A DNA stretch of 64,000 bases from Phoebastria nigripes (Eukaryota > Chordata > Aves > Procellariiformes > Diomedeidae): positions 310,001 through 374,000 of the forward strand of contig JAYKAV010003098.1 of the NCBI GenBank assembly GCA_035582835.1, given 5' to 3'. A program made the position numbers and the translations under genes. Under the pieces are notes generated by a model that worked only from the letters and a program-made list of their open reading frames with translations, did not search any database and was not told the origin of the DNA. This document shows positions 34,568-48,117 of this stretch, piece after piece (position 1 is the first letter of the stretch; every line of letters begins with the position of its first letter).

Positions 34568-35887
34568 GCTCATGGCATTTGTATCCGCATCACACAATTT
34601 CCGTCTGTCTGCACAGCAAGCAATTCTCTGGAGCTAACAAATATGCAGTTTATAGTTGACAGCACACTGCTTTCCTACGCCCAGTCATGCTCTGCTGTCT
34701 CCAGCAAGAAGCAGGAAGAGACTGTAGCCGTTAGATCGCGTTTTCCTTACTCCTCAAGCGATTAATTTTGAGGACTTTTGACTAAATTTATACCAAAAGA
34801 ATCCTTCCCTTCCATTCTTTGTTATATGCATTTAGTTGTGGTTTTGGTTTGTTGGGGTTTTTTTAATATTTCTGCTGCAGTTTTGGAGTTCACTTGAGAT
34901 GTATGGGTAGCAGACAGCATTGCTATAGCTCCAGCAGGGAAGCAGCTTATCTGGAGGGTCAGGAAAATCACAGCGTCTGATTGCCCTGGTTTCTTTCAGT
35001 GAGGAGGCAACGCCAAGGCAATGAAAATGAGCTGCTCTTTGTCACTGGAAATCTTACAGGTTTGGGAAGTGACTATGCTGTGGTTTTTGGGAGACTGCCT
35101 TGTATAGATGGATAAGAAGAAAAGAATTTTCAATTTGTGTGAAGTTAGAGCTGGACGAACTGAAAATGATAGCAGAGCTCTGGAAAACTTCTGGAGTGGG
35201 CTCTCTATAAGGGCCAGCAGGGTGGAGAGGAGACACAGCAGATGGTGGAAACATTTGCTTGTATAGGTTTGGCTTCTGGGATTGATTTTTCCCGTGAGCA
35301 CAGCAACAATTTCAAGCCCTGAAACCCAAGTTTTTGGTGAGCTGCAGGTTTTCCTTTATGTACAGTTGTAACGCACATGAAAACACTGCTTGGGTTTCAG
35401 TAACAGATTAAGTTGGCTATGGGAAGGTAGTCCAAATATGCTTCATGAGGCATGTAATGAAGATCTTAATAATCCTATATCTAGAACAAACTAACAACCA
35501 GAAAATGCTGTCAATTGACCAGTTTCCTTTCAGACAAATTCATATAATCATGTTACCATGCAGTTCCCATGACAAATCAGTAACACGCTGTGGAGAGAGC
35601 TCCTGAGAGTTCCCATCTTGCCTATTTCAATAGCACAAGAAATTTCTCTGGGAGTGTCTGGTGGGGAGACCATTTCCGCCATAGCCTGAGATTGGCTAGC
35701 ACACAAGGCTTCCAGAAGAAACTGCTGCTCCAGGAGGTCCCACAGATCAGCTGTCTAAGCAGAGTGAGTCTTTCTGCTTTACTTCTGTTTGCAGTGAGAT
35801 TCAGCAACGCTCATGTTTCTGCTAAGGCTCACTGAAAGGAAGGCCTGCAAGGATTTAACCCTCAGTTTGAACTGATTTTGTGCTGAC
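34568..35887. other. No gene recognised
   Basis: ORFs reach 101 codons (34996-35301 minus). A plus-strand ORF at 35590-35835 (81 codons) shows no domain. No repeat recognised. Confidence 0.45.
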
Positions 35888-36001
35888 GCTTTCTGGGACC
35901 CACAGGATATAATTTCTGGTCAGCTGTAGCCTTTCCTGTATGCCAGCAAAATTAGTGGTGGCTTTCTGTGTCTCTGAGACCCATAGGTTATAATTTCTAG
36001 T
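35888..36001 (+). repeat. Degenerate local duplication, period about 80 bp
   Basis: Two related blocks: 35888-35920 and 35961-36001. They share GCTTTCTG, then GACCCA-AGG-TATAATTTCT-GT with three mismatches in the last 24 bases. The second copy has eight extra bases after GCTTTCTG. Confidence 0.7.
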
Positions 36002-39000
36002 AAAATAAACAATTTCTTACTCTTCTTTTTTACAGCATGAATCAATAAATGACTGGAGCTCCAATGTCAGGCATTGCTTACAGTGCCTAGAAGCCTGAAC
36101 TGGCAGCAGTGAGGACCTTCCACCTGCAGGACTCGTCTCACCTTCTACTTCTGTTCTTAACCTTCAGCTCGTCCAAATGTAGTACTTCTGGGACAGGAGC
36201 TGACTTTTGCCTTGTGTTNGTCCTGCACCCACGGCAAAGTGATCCCACTCCCCAGGCTTCAACGAAAGGGCTTCTGATTCATTAACATGTTTGTATAACC
36301 AAATGGGAACCTTCAAGCCTAACTGGGGTGAGAGGTGCCACATTACCAAACAGCCTTCAGGCTATGTGATAGCTAGTTTATTGGCACAAAATTACAGGGT
36401 GAGCCAGGCTGAGCCATAGCCTGCTACTGCATATCCAGCCACGAGGTCTGTGGCATTCTTTCCAAATGTTCTGATTTGCTGGTTTGGCAGGGTTCAGCTT
36501 TCTTGATAAAGTTACAACCTCAGTTGACAGACTAAACCAAAATAAGGTCAAAGCAGACCAAAAATTATAACTGGAAATAAATGTTGGCAACTCTGAAATA
36601 AATACCAATTTTGACCTCTGATTTTTTAATAAAAGCAAGAATTGAATTCTACCTCACTTCCCATCAGGGCAGCTAGCAAGAATCAAAACAGTACATAACT
36701 TGGACTAGAGATGCACGCGCATAGGTAGGAGCCAGATACTGAGCAATGTTCAGCGTATATCCCAGTGGGATGGAAGCAAGCCTTCAGCTGGGGCTTCAGG
36801 GTACTGCTATCATGTANATTAGAAGTGGTTACATTCCATCTCCACTATAAGTGATAAACAAGCCATGGAAGCATTGAGGTTGAATTGTGTCATTCTTGAG
36901 CACTGTATGCTCCTTTTAGTGCTCTGAAATCTGTACTACTAGCTTTGGAAGTTAGCATGCAGGCATTTCACGCTCTCAGCTAACTATGCATTTGTTAACT
37001 TCTCAGATGTCATGTGAATGTCCTGCTCTCTATCTCCTCTTCTCTGTCTTTGACAGCCATATAGGCTGTGCGAAAAATACAGCCAAGACAAAACACTTTG
37101 CTCCAGATGTAAGCTGCTCTGATGATAACTCCTGCACACTGTTAATGGGCTTCAGTAAGTTTGGAAACCAGCATAAAACACAGATTTCTCTGAACTTCCA
37201 AACTTTGCAGTTTTTACAGTATGTTATGTTTCTGGCAGGAAATCTGGATGAGATGCCAAGTTGGTAGAAAATTCAATATCCCACTATAAAATGTTTATTG
37301 TTTGGCGTGTATATTTAAGTGCACCTTCCCATTGCTAAGTTAACATGATTAAATAATCCCCCATCTGAGAATCAATCATCCAGCTGCAGAGTTCAGAGAA
37401 ATGACTTTCAATAAACAGTGCAAGCATGAGGGAGCCATTCCTGCAAGGGCCTCAGATCCAGAGTACCTCCCTGTATCTTCTGCAGGACCTCAGCATTTCC
37501 TGATGTCTAGACCTGAACTTTTATTTAGTTCATCCTTTTAAACAGTCACAGGACCATTATTAAAACTATGATAGGACACATCATTTGCTTTCACGATATA
37601 AACCAGGAAGATATAAGCTTGATCCTACCCTGACAAAGCCAGATCCTTAGTAGTTCTTATATCACAACCATAACAATAACTAATGACAGACATCAGATTT
37701 CTTTTTTCTCTCCCCAAATATGTGCTTTAATAATTTTGAAAAAGTGTAAAATTTGCGTATGCATTTGTAAACCATATATGTGGCTCAGTTTCACAAAACA
37801 ATGCATCTTCTCATACTAGGTAATATATTTACATTACAGTATTACTAGAACTATGGGGTTGTAAAAGATTAGCTTTACAAATATGCTGTCCTCACTCATA
37901 TCCTATAAGGACACACTAAAACATCTCCATTATGTAGTTTACAAACATGCCAAACTAATGTATAAGTATACTCCATGGTTAAATGATCTTATTGTTCCAT
38001 GAGCAGGAACCGTGTGATCTTCCTTACATTAAAATAAACCATTTTATTCCTATTTCACTCTCACATCTAAACAAAATATTTGCTCGTTTGTAGAAGCTAA
38101 AATAAGTTTTAATGAGCCTTTTCAAAAGTATCCTCAATTTCCATTTGTTACCCATTATTGCAGAAAGCCTTTATATAAACAGTAAGTATCTTAATAAGGA
38201 GACTTGACACTGCAGGCTCCAGAAGGTTCACCCACAGATGTGTGAANTGAGCTCTTCTACAAAGCTGCAATGTCTTGCTGGACAGGCTAAATCTCCACCN
38301 GCCATTGCGACTGCCCCAGCTCCAGATGTTTTTTTAGTCTGGGTGCCTTCAGGAGTTCCCACCTGCTGTTCAGTGTCTCGGGCCTTGCTGAAGCGTGTTT
38401 GATTGAGGAGCAGATCCACGACAGCTGTAACCCGTGGCTGCGTGGTGGTTGTGTCACTGCCATCCTGTAGCCCGCATGCTGCTTACAAGAGGTCACCGAT
38501 GACAGTGCATTTGGTCCTGTCACAGTCCCTTTTTCTGTGTCTCAAACCCCCCATAGAGCACGGCACATTAAGCAATCAGCTGAGCAAATTAGGCCCAGGA
38601 GTGCAATAGAGCATATTGCAGATAAAGACAGCAAGCTGCTGGGAAAGCTGCGTGTGTGACCTTACACAGCACTCGTCCTTTTATGGCTGGCTGAGGCCAG
38701 CGATACTCTCACGAGGACAGCTGCACACTCACTTCTGGGGGGCTGGTGCCAAGCCGCTGGAATTCTGCCACTGTAACTAATGAACTCACTTAGGAACCTC
38801 TGAGTTAAGTTTAACATTTTGCAAAATGCATTTATTCCCAAATGCACTGGAAAGGACGTCCAGCTGGTCTGGATACACAAGACTTCACAGTACACAGACT
38901 ACCCAGCCAAAGGTTAATAAAGCTAAGGTACAAACTTATAATCACATTAATTCTTAGAATAGTTCACCAGATTATGTAATTTTCCACCAAATTAGCAGCA

Positions 39001-40389
39001 GATGAATTATCAAGGTTCTGCTGTCTTGTCTGAGATAAAACCTGTGCTTGAGGAAAGGAAGAACCTTTACACATTGTAAGGATGCTAGAGAACATGCAAT
39101 TGGGGAGCACTGCTACCTCACAGTTAATCAGCTGAGACAACAAAGTGAAGCGAAGAATGCCTCTCTTCAGCACAAACTCAGATTCAGCTAAAACACTCGC
39201 CCTAACAGTCTTTGCCAAGTTCCCTAAATGCTGGCTGCAAGAATGATCAGTAAGTACAGAACATGGAAATTGACTGTGTGCATTTAGTCTACTGTGTGCT
39301 TTTAGCAATCTCTTACCGTGCAATTAGTACCTAGATAAGGTCCTTTGTGACAATCCAGTCCATTTCCTTGGCACCAAACAGGCACTAATGCCTGTGCAAA
39401 AGAGCATGTAGGTAGTTCTGTTCAGCTTCAAGCAAGCAAAAAGCACTCTGCAAACATAGGATGCTATTAAAACCAAAGGGAGTTTTGATGTTGACTTTGA
39501 CGAGCACAAAAGCAGACCCTTTACATGAAAGACTCACTCCATGGTGAAAAGAAAGAGGCCTCCTGGCCCTCCTGCTGCCCCTGTGGGTAAATTCACGTGT
39601 GTTTTAGCCACTGCCTAAGCCAAAGGCTTTAACTGAAGAGTTTTACCTTTATTCCCTGATATAACTGCTTCCTTAGGTACTTTGCCAGTAGCTTCCTTGG
39701 AGTTTAATGTACCATGTTCAGCCTCACGTTGGCAGGACTCCTCAGTTCTCTCTCAAGGTTCATCAATAGAGAGGTCTATATATTTGTAAAGCACTACGGT
39801 ACTTTAGGTAGGTGAAAAAGGGAATAGCAGAAGGTGGTCTTGTATGTAACACTATCTCTATGTGATCATGTTTATCTTTTCAGAGGGAACCTGCAGTAGC
39901 TGTTGTAAATTCACACAACAAAGGAATACTTCCTTTCCTGCTCTGGCTACACCAGAAAATAAAGCTCGGGTGGCTGGCTGGAAACAAGGTGGAGACGCAG
40001 AAGTGGCCATAAGTGAAGTGAGAGAGAAGCTCACAACATTTAGTGTGANGAAATAAAATTATCTACATCAAGAGTTTGAAAGAATTGGTGTATAAAACTG
40101 CTGTTCCAGGAACAGAGATTTTAAAATTTAGGAGTGCTCCAATCTGACAGCAGAACAGTAAGCACCGTACCCATGCTTATTAAAAAGACAAAGATTATCT
40201 TGGCAGTCAGAGACATCAGTCTTTCTACAATCATGGGCAATCTTTAGAACAAATTTTGAAGAAAAGAATAATTAAGACCTGAAGGTAAGTAGAAAATTAT
40301 GTAGATAAAATGATTAGGGCAAACTCAGCTGGTATCTCTTGTTGATTTTCCAGGCATAACTCATTTACCTGGATGCTAAACTAACGAGC
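36002..40389. other. No gene recognised
   Basis: AT-rich in 37.5-38.2 kb and repeat-poor to my reading. ORFs reach 119 codons (38964-39323 minus) with no recognisable domain. The block 37720-37800, with TTTGCGTATGCATTTG and a pyrimidine-rich lead, looks non-random but I cannot assign it. Confidence 0.45.
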
Positions 40390-41475
40390 TAACTTGCTAA
40401 GCCAGGTTGATTTGATCATTTGTGATGATACTTGGCTTGGACTGGACAAGATACCCTTAAAACTGGGTATCAAAGTGAATAAGGTGACAGCACAAGTCAA
40501 CTTGGGCAAAGAATTACCGAGTGGGAAGGAAATTAATATTGGAATTCCTCAAGGTGTTGGGCCTGATCCTCTTAAAGATTTTCATTTATTACCATGGCAC
40601 ATGCTAAGGAAGTTTTGAAGTATTGTCAGCATGGAAGAGGGATGGAACATTAAAAGCACTGCATGGCACCGTTGACTAAAGCAGTGGAAGTAAGGTGGCA
40701 TTTGCTAGGGCAGAATATAAGCCATGTATGAGGGTAGGAGCTGTTTGGATGTTGGACGTCAAAACCAAACAGTTATTAAGGCTTCTTTATCAGTGATACA
40801 GAAAGAAAAGCACTTCTGGAAGTTCAGTCTTACTACTTGAGACAACGATCTGGAGTGAATCACCTGCAGGACGTGTCTCTCTTGTGCACTCAANAGGTAG
40901 CTGTGAAACCTACCGTTCAGTCAGCTAAAGCTATGTCAGATCAGTCAGACCTTGAGAAGAGTGTCTGCTCCAAAAAGGCCACCCATAGCTCTGAGAGGGC
41001 TGCAGCGAGGAAGGAATGAGGGTAATAGTTGATCGTATCATGACTATGATGGGATGGTCGTGAAAAAGGCAAACATATACTTTATGTATCCGAAGAGGTC
41101 TTTCTAAAGCAGAGTATTGACATATTCCCAGGCACGTATACCCAGAACTCATCTGTGTGCAGTTCAGGTGCCCTGTGCTCAAGGAAGAGGAACTCAAGAC
41201 TGCACCATGTGCAGAGAAAGCTGCAAATGTCAATGTGAGAATGGAAAATATATTTTATTAACAGTGCCTAAAGGAACTGGGCTTGTTTAGCCTCACAAAG
41301 TGAAGGTTGAGGGGGACTCTGTTGCCTTTTTAAATGTATCAGAGCAAAGGAAGAGCTTTTAAAATTCTTAACATGATGCTGGTAAAGGATCATAGTCTGG
41401 TTAAGAATAAATTTGAACTCAAAATACAAAGTTCTGTAACTGTCAGAGCAGTTGGTATTGCCCAACAACCATTTT
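40390..41475 (+). mobile_element. Ancient CR1 LINE body, sense strand
   Basis: A diverged CR1 relic. At 40500-40590 the plus strand reads 'SGKEINIGIPQGVGPDPL', matching the reverse-transcriptase block normally 'GVPQGSVLGPLLF' that follows palm motif A. At 41030-41260 the nucleotide order GGCAAACATATACTTTATGT, ATCCGAAGAGGTCTTTCTAA, CAGTTCAGGTGCCCTGTGCT and GTGCAGAGAAAGCTGCAA mirrors the CR1 segment coding the 'KAN.ILG.IKR', 'VQFWCP' and 'QRRA' blocks. 41268-41330 reads 'KELGLFSL..RLRGTLLP'. Stops and frameshifts are frequent. The FADD block between about 40620 and 40900 is not recognisable, so part may be deleted or too diverged. The 3' tail after 41475 is not seen. Confidence 0.65.
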
Positions 41476-42395
41476 CAAAATGTTGCTTGATATGTTTGTA
41501 ATCCAGGGGTTTTCTGGTTTGGGTTTTTCTCTGAGTTAAATATCACAGTGAAGAGTCCTACAGAAACAAGATCTTTTCACTATTAATAAGACCCTTATAA
41601 TGAGATCCTACTATCTCCTCTCTATTTCTGGTTCAAGCTTCAATGTTGTACAGTCTCCAGCATGTTCTCAATATCAGCCTATTAAAGAAGTTTTAATTGT
41701 AAAGGTTGTTTTCTGATAATGGGTGAGTCTTGCTGAGCTGCCAGTCTTGCCTGAGAAATACTTACCAGTGGCTTACTCCCAGGAATTCCTGTGTACAAGA
41801 GGCAGGATGTCAGGGGAGTTCTGGTGCTTGGGCTACATAAATAGCAAGGTGACAGACATTAGAAATCCTTGGTAGGCAGTAAACTGGTATTTGTCTGTGA
41901 CAACATAAATGTAAGGGTAAACTTCCAGTCCATTTAGATTCTCCTTTACCCTAACAGCCAGGAGATGCTTTACAAATAAGCCTGTGTTGGAAGCTGAATG
42001 AGTGAATGATGCTTCTTGACTGGTTGCAAACATGCTGACTTGTGGCTGTCATTAGGAATCAGCCCCACATCATTAGTCTGGCTTCAGTGTGTAAGAGGTA
42101 CTTCATATTGTGCTGGCATTTTTACAGCATCCTTGGATGGAAATTTGCAAGTGCAAATGAAGTGTAGGGAAGAACAGAAGCATATTAAAAATTTGTTTTA
42201 AAGAATTGCAACTGAGTTCTTTCCAGGAGCTTTTAAAGATCTTAATTTCAGTGGTACAGGTGGTGCCTAATGTTTGATTAAAATCTAACATACAAACAGA
42301 TTAGAATTGTGAATTCAAAGTGGTTGCCACAGAACAGGAAGTGAGGACTGTGTCCTCCCTGCAATAGAGTCCAGTTGGTCCTCTCTCCTAGTATG
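41476..42395. other. No gene recognised
   Basis: Spacer between two sense-strand CR1 copies. ORFs do not exceed 66 codons here. Confidence 0.5.
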
Positions 42396-42733
42396 GGGAA
42401 AGTCAAGGATTTGCAAAGATAAAGAAGATGGAGCCAGACTCTTCTCAGTGGCACCCAGTGAAAGGACAAGAAGGAATGAGCATAGATTGAAATACAGGAG
42501 ATTCCACTTGAAGGTAAGAAAAAAGCATTTTAATATAAGAATGGCTAAACACTGGCACAGATTGCCCAGGGAGGTTCTGGAGTCTCCATACTTGGGGAGC
42601 ATGGAGTCATCACTCAAAACCCAACTGGACACAGTCCTGAGCAGCCTGCTCTAGCTGACCCTGCTTGAGCAGGGCATTGGAAACAATCTCCAGAGGTGCC
42701 TGCCAGCCTGGATTGTTCTATGATTCTGTGAAA
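42396..42733 (+). mobile_element. CR1 LINE 3' end, sense strand
   Basis: A 5'-truncated CR1. Translation in 42448-42654 shows 'SVAPSERTRRNEHRLKYRRF' and then 'MAKHWHRLPREVLESPYLGS', the terminal ORF2 block. A 3' UTR follows with 'CTGAGCAGCCTGCTCTAGCT', CTTGAGCAGGGCATTGG, and the tail TTCTATGATTCTGTGA. It differs in subfamily-type details from the copy at 23.0 kb (a CTGAGCAACCTGCT-type block is present here and absent there). Confidence 0.9.
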
Positions 42734-45700
42734 GGTAGTGAAATTCCTAAGTGAGCCAGGTTTTTCTGCAGAGACTGGTGAGACCAGTGTACATTTAACA
42801 TCAGTTCCTTACTGTTGGTTAAGGAGGGTATATTGCTACCCTCAGTCCTGTAGAATACAAGCAAAAACCGCATGCCTAGGGGCAGGAGCAATGGAGTTAT
42901 GTGGCTTCCCTAAGCAGAAATTTACCTGCATCTGCTGAGGGATTATCTGCTGTCAGCTAGGGTGTTAGGTAGATACCCAAGAGACATCATACTTGCCACC
43001 CCCCACACAGGGGCCAAATCAGATACTGTGTGATAGGGCTGTTCTGAACCAACTCTGTGTGTCTCAGGGCTAGGAACAGGGTTTTAGGAAAAGCAACCAG
43101 GTTTCTCCATCTTATGCAGTGATTACCTCAGCATAAATCAGGTGGGTAGAAAATATAGCAAGTCCAGTTTGGGGACTTTTCTTTCACTAAAGTTTATTTT
43201 GTTTCAGCCCCAAAACTACAGATTAACTTGGCTTCAAATGAGTGAGTCTACCTTCCAGGGTAGGAGTAGAGGCTTTTTCATCCTTCAGTTCCTGTCCCAG
43301 TGATCCCTCCCTGCCCAGTGAGGTTCTGACTGACTGGAGGAGCAGAAGAGTTGGGTCTTCAGGGGAAAACACAATAGATTTTTTTCTGAAATTCTGATAG
43401 GGTATTGTTTTGCTGTAACTAAAAGTTTGTGTTTGAGGACCAGGTAGCTCTGAAAGGAAGGGTGAACTGGACGGGATGCAGCAGAACAAATCACTCCGTT
43501 CACTGTTGTTTTCCCATCACCCTGTTCCCCAAGGACCATGGAGACATGGGCAAGTGTGTCTTGCCACCTGTAGGATGAAAGTCTGCACTTTGGGTCATGT
43601 AAGAAGGACATTTACAGGAAGAAATGCTATTTACATCCCAATTATGGGTCTGACTGTATGAAAAGGAGAGGATGTAAGAGAGTTCTGGACCATGAAGCCA
43701 TAAAAAGGCTGGGCTCTCAAGTTTTCAGGTGTTGTTCTTGATGGATCTGTTGTTGATGCCAACATCTCTGGGTAAGTACTGGTGGCACAGTGACAGAGCT
43801 TGGCCTCTGAGCAGTAATGGAGGCCCAAAGTGGAGTTTCCAGAATACTTCTTCCTCCTCTCTGCACCATTGTTTTCTGCACAGAAATATAAAAGAACATT
43901 CTGCCTGTTACACTCTTGTGCGATTCACAGAAACTCTCAGATAGGCTCCTTCCCCAACTCACACAGCCCAGGCTCAGCTCTTACTCATGCAAGGAGGAGT
44001 GCCAGTGAAAAGCGCTGTCTGTCATCTTTAGATTTCTCTTTGTATAGCTGATGGCTTAATGAGTGCTGTGATAGTGCAGGTTGCTCAGAATTGCTGTTGG
44101 GGGCATTATGAGAATGCAGTGAACTTTTGCAGCTTTCCTAGAAAGTAGGACAGGAGCAAAGAGGCAGCAACGAGCAGTTCTGCAAGGCAGTAAGAGGTGT
44201 GAGACTCCTCTGCGGGGGCTCTTCCTCACTGACTCATCTGAGAGCTGTACTCCCACTTTTCATTTGAAAATGAACCTCTACCCCTCCCTTGACTGTAGTT
44301 GTCCCTAACAGTGTTGGCGTCACCTCTACACCTCTTTCTCTCACAAGCGTGTGTGGGTGATGCTAGCTTTGCACATGAAAACACTGGGGTGTACTCAGCC
44401 CTGCTCTTTTGTTCTGGTATTGGTCACCCTTGAATACACTTTCATTTATACTGTCAAAAATGTTTCCATCATAGCAAACATAAGGATCAAGACTGCTGCT
44501 AGGTGAGGTACTCCTTCTACCATACAGTAACTAAAAACAGCCAGCAGAGCCACTGGTTGAAGGTCTCTGCTCTGGAGTGCTAGCAACTGCCTTGCTATTG
44601 CTTTTTAAACACCCGTGAGACAGTCTTTCATTATGTGTGAAATGAATCCATCAAAAATGGTGACAGGGGAACATGGATCAAACTGCCAGATGGAGGAAAA
44701 AGACATACAAAACTCCTTGCTAATCATACCGAATGTTTCAGATGGGAGCACGCTGACTCACAGGAGGGAGCTGCTTTTCTGCTGTCCTCCACACAGGTGT
44801 ACTGATAGTGACAACATATTGCCACCCCAGGTGGGTGGCAGCTCTTTGAAACACAAAAGGAAGGAGTAAAAAGAGCTGGAAATTTGAATTCTGCAATTAC
44901 TTACCCTTAGGTTAATTCAGTCCTTCATGCTTTCCATTGCCTTCTTCAGGAGTGGAACAGTCTGGTTTTATAGATGAATGTGATGGCCAAGCCCCAACTT
45001 GACACGTCTGGTGCTACTACCCAGAGTTAATGGTCTGAAGTCCTAAATCCTGACTGCAGGCACATCACTTGCAGGGAGAGCCTTGGTGTAAAGCATCAAC
45101 TCGTGTAAATCTGTCATCTCTTGGAAAGTTCCTGAACGGTGCTTAGCCTTGATGGGTCGAATCCTGTACAAAGATTAGAAGCAGGGTTTCAAGGCATCTC
45201 TGGAATCACAAATTCCTGTTTCTTAACCCAAGGCCATTTGCTGTTAGAATGGGCACACAGGGAGCTGATAACAAAACTCAGCCCTTCACTCCTGCACAAA
45301 CAGGATGCAGCAGCAACACACCCAGCAAGATTTAACAACACCTGAAAAATGAGTCAACAGATCAGCATTTTGAGGAGTGAGTGGAAATTTTCTGTTCCCA
45401 GGACAACAGCACTTAGCAAGGCTGAAAAGTGGTGTTTTCTATTATTGTGGAAATGCAGTATAGTCTGCAGCACCCAGGATGGAGGCAGGCTGATTTCAGC
45501 ATTACAGTCAGAGCTGTAATGACTGTAAAGACTTAAGCAGTGGTAGTTTAATATCCCTTTCAATTGCTGTTGTCACTGCTGTTGCTTCACCTTGGCAGGG
45601 ATGTCGCAGCCCAGTTCATCTCAGGCCAGTATGGTACCCTCAAGGATAAGCCCCTTTCAGACATATCCACTGCAAGAAGTGGTGTCACATGTAAAGATGA

Positions 45701-46439
45701 TGATCAGGGTTGCGATATCCAGCATGAAAAATACATGAGAACTCAATGGTAATTGGAGAGCTATTTCTGTCCACAAATGTTTCATGGGTGTTTATTTTCT
45801 CTAAACTGTAAAAATAAAGCATGATGCTGAAGAAAGACCTGCTTGTTTTAGGCATTGGAGAAATTATGCAGCAACAATTAGCCTTTATGCAAAGATTAAG
45901 TAGGGAGGTATGGGTCTCTCTTAACACTGCTTGACTTTTCCACAGGAGGTTTTATATTTATAAGTGACTATTCCTGCTCACACAAAAAACTTCCGTCTCT
46001 TCATCTGCTTCCCTGGAGACTTCTGAACTTGTCATCAACCTGATCTCCCAGCCAGAGGAACACTTCCCCACTGTGCAATGAAAATTTATCAGCTTGTCCT
46101 TCAGCATGTCTCAACAACTCAGAGATTATTAACTCATCTTTCAAGTGATTAATACTCCTGGGTGTTTGAGAGGCATAACTCTGGTACTTGTGAGGTGCTT
46201 CGAGGCCCTGGAAAAGAAGGCAGAAGGGGAATGCAAAGTGTGATAGTTTGGATTGAGAGGCAGACTAACCCTGCTCCTGCTCGAGTCCTGTACCCACTCC
46301 ACTTGGGTCCCATTTTGTCTGGCCTCTGTAGGCCCCACAACACAAACAGTGAACAGCCCTTTTTAGTCTCCTTCCTTTGTGTGACAATCCAGATCTGCAG
46401 ATTCTCGAGGGAGTACATCTGAGAAGAAGTCATTTCACT
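42734..46439. other. No gene recognised
   Basis: ORFs reach 108 codons (43285-43611 minus). None matches a family I know. No repeat recognised. Confidence 0.45.
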
Positions 46440-46620
46440 TAGCGCTGCCTAATTATAGCCATGTTGACAGCCACAGTTGTAACTCCTCTGCTAAGAGATT
46501 TTTAGTATTCATCAGCAGGCTCCCCATTGGTCGCTGCAGAGTACCTGTCAGTCATGATAATTACTAATTTGTTTTAACTTGCCTCGGAAGCATTCCTAGA
46601 ATTTATGGCTGTGCTGTGAG
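46440..46620. promoter_or_regulatory. Candidate conserved non-coding element
   Basis: Unique sequence with TAATTA at 46450-46455 and 46558-46563, TTGACAG (MEIS/TGIF-type) at 46464-46470, an inverted CCAAT (ATTGG, 46526-46530) and a GTCAGTCATGATAATTAC block. No ORF crosses it. The composition and motif spacing resemble vertebrate developmental enhancers. This is inference from motif content only. Confidence 0.25.
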
Positions 46621-48117
46621 TNGGCACAGGCCTCATTATTCCAGCTTTGCCTTCTACTATGACAGAGGTATGGCAGAAATGCAACATACATAAAGTCATC
46701 ATGGCCTGTCTCTAAGACAAGTGATGCACTGAGAAAATGCATGACCATGATGCATACATGTTTGTGCCACGTACAGCACCAGCAGCACCTTACTATAAAA
46801 TCACTCCTGGGATTGCTCTTGTGGCTCTGCCTGTGTTTTGAACATACACACTGATAGGTGCGTGTATGTAATTTTCCAGAAGGGCTGGTCTGTCTGTCCT
46901 TTCACATATGGCTGAGGCAGCTAATAGGGCTGCCGCATTCAAATAGGGTCAAGCCAAGCAAAAAAGAGAAAGGGAGGACAAAGGATAAAGACCATATTTC
47001 ACAGCCAGCCAGGCATGGGTCCAGTGCTTTTGTCCAAAAGCTCTCATGTTGTGTCCCTAAACTGACCCTGACAGCCTTGCAGGAAGCAAAGTTGCTTCAG
47101 AAGATTGTCATGCCTCCCATTACAGCAGGGGATGTCCACACCACTGCTTTACTGGAATGCACTGGTGCCAGTAAAGAGCACCCAGATCATGTAAAACACA
47201 GGGCAAGAGTAGCATGAACACAATAGTTTGTGCTCTAATAAAGGGCTAATGTTCTAATCGTAAAGTTGGAAAGGAAGCAACATTCCCCCTTCCCCCTGAC
47301 TCCATAATGCAAGGCAAGCAGAGACCCTGCTTCACCCCAGCCTGCACCCCAGGACTCCTCCACAACACATCCCTGCCATGGAGCTCGACAAGCCACCCCA
47401 GCGACTCTGCTACCTGCGTGATGCTCCCACAAGCCTCCCCCTCCACTCCCCATCCAGCTTTCTGCCTCCCATGGATACCGGGTGGCTTTCTGAGTCATGA
47501 TGAACATGAATGAAGCTTCCCAGCTTGGCCCAGGAGAGTCCCTTCCCCATTTTGTCTCTAATTTCTGCACCCCTGTAGTGCTGAGCCATGGCTGNCAGCC
47601 TGGAAAATGCAGTCTCTGTGAACTTTCCTGACTCCTCACGCACAGCAGAAGAAGGGGATTTACATGCAGCACCTCAGCTCTGCTGTGCTAGTGCTCTCAG
47701 GAGAGTTCCCAAAGCACGTATCATAAATCGCTTTTCAGTGTGCAGCAGTTTTGATTGTCTCACTGCTCAGGAGCCTGTCAGCCTTGTGTCCATCCTGACT
47801 GGAGGAGGGGGCTTCCTCACACACCCTGCTCCAAGTCCTGAGCTTTTGGAAGTGCCCTGGGCATCTCAGTTTAGACTCAGCAAGTGCAGCGAGTGGATCG
47901 TGAGGTTGTTCCAGAGGCTGGGCAGAGAGGGGCCACTGGCAGGGAGAGCAGGGTGACTGTGAGCGTGTGAGCGGCCCCGGTGCAGTGATTCTGCCCAGAT
48001 CAAGATTCCCCTCTGCCAGCACCAGTCCTTTGCAGGACTACCTGGGCCATAATCCCCATGGAGACCAGTCCGAAGTCCAAAGCATTGTAGCCAGTAAGAA
48101 TTTCTGAGTTTAGAAGA
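46621..48117. other. No gene recognised
   Basis: Overlapping ORFs on both strands at 46.86-47.96 kb (119, 145 and 122 codons) in GC-richer DNA show no domains. Confidence 0.45.

Noticed and set aside
45564..45752. ORF beginning with a leucine-rich run as a secreted peptide
   Set aside because: The leading MLLSLLLLHLG looks like a signal peptide but the rest matches nothing. Short hydrophobic starts are common by chance in pyrimidine-rich DNA.
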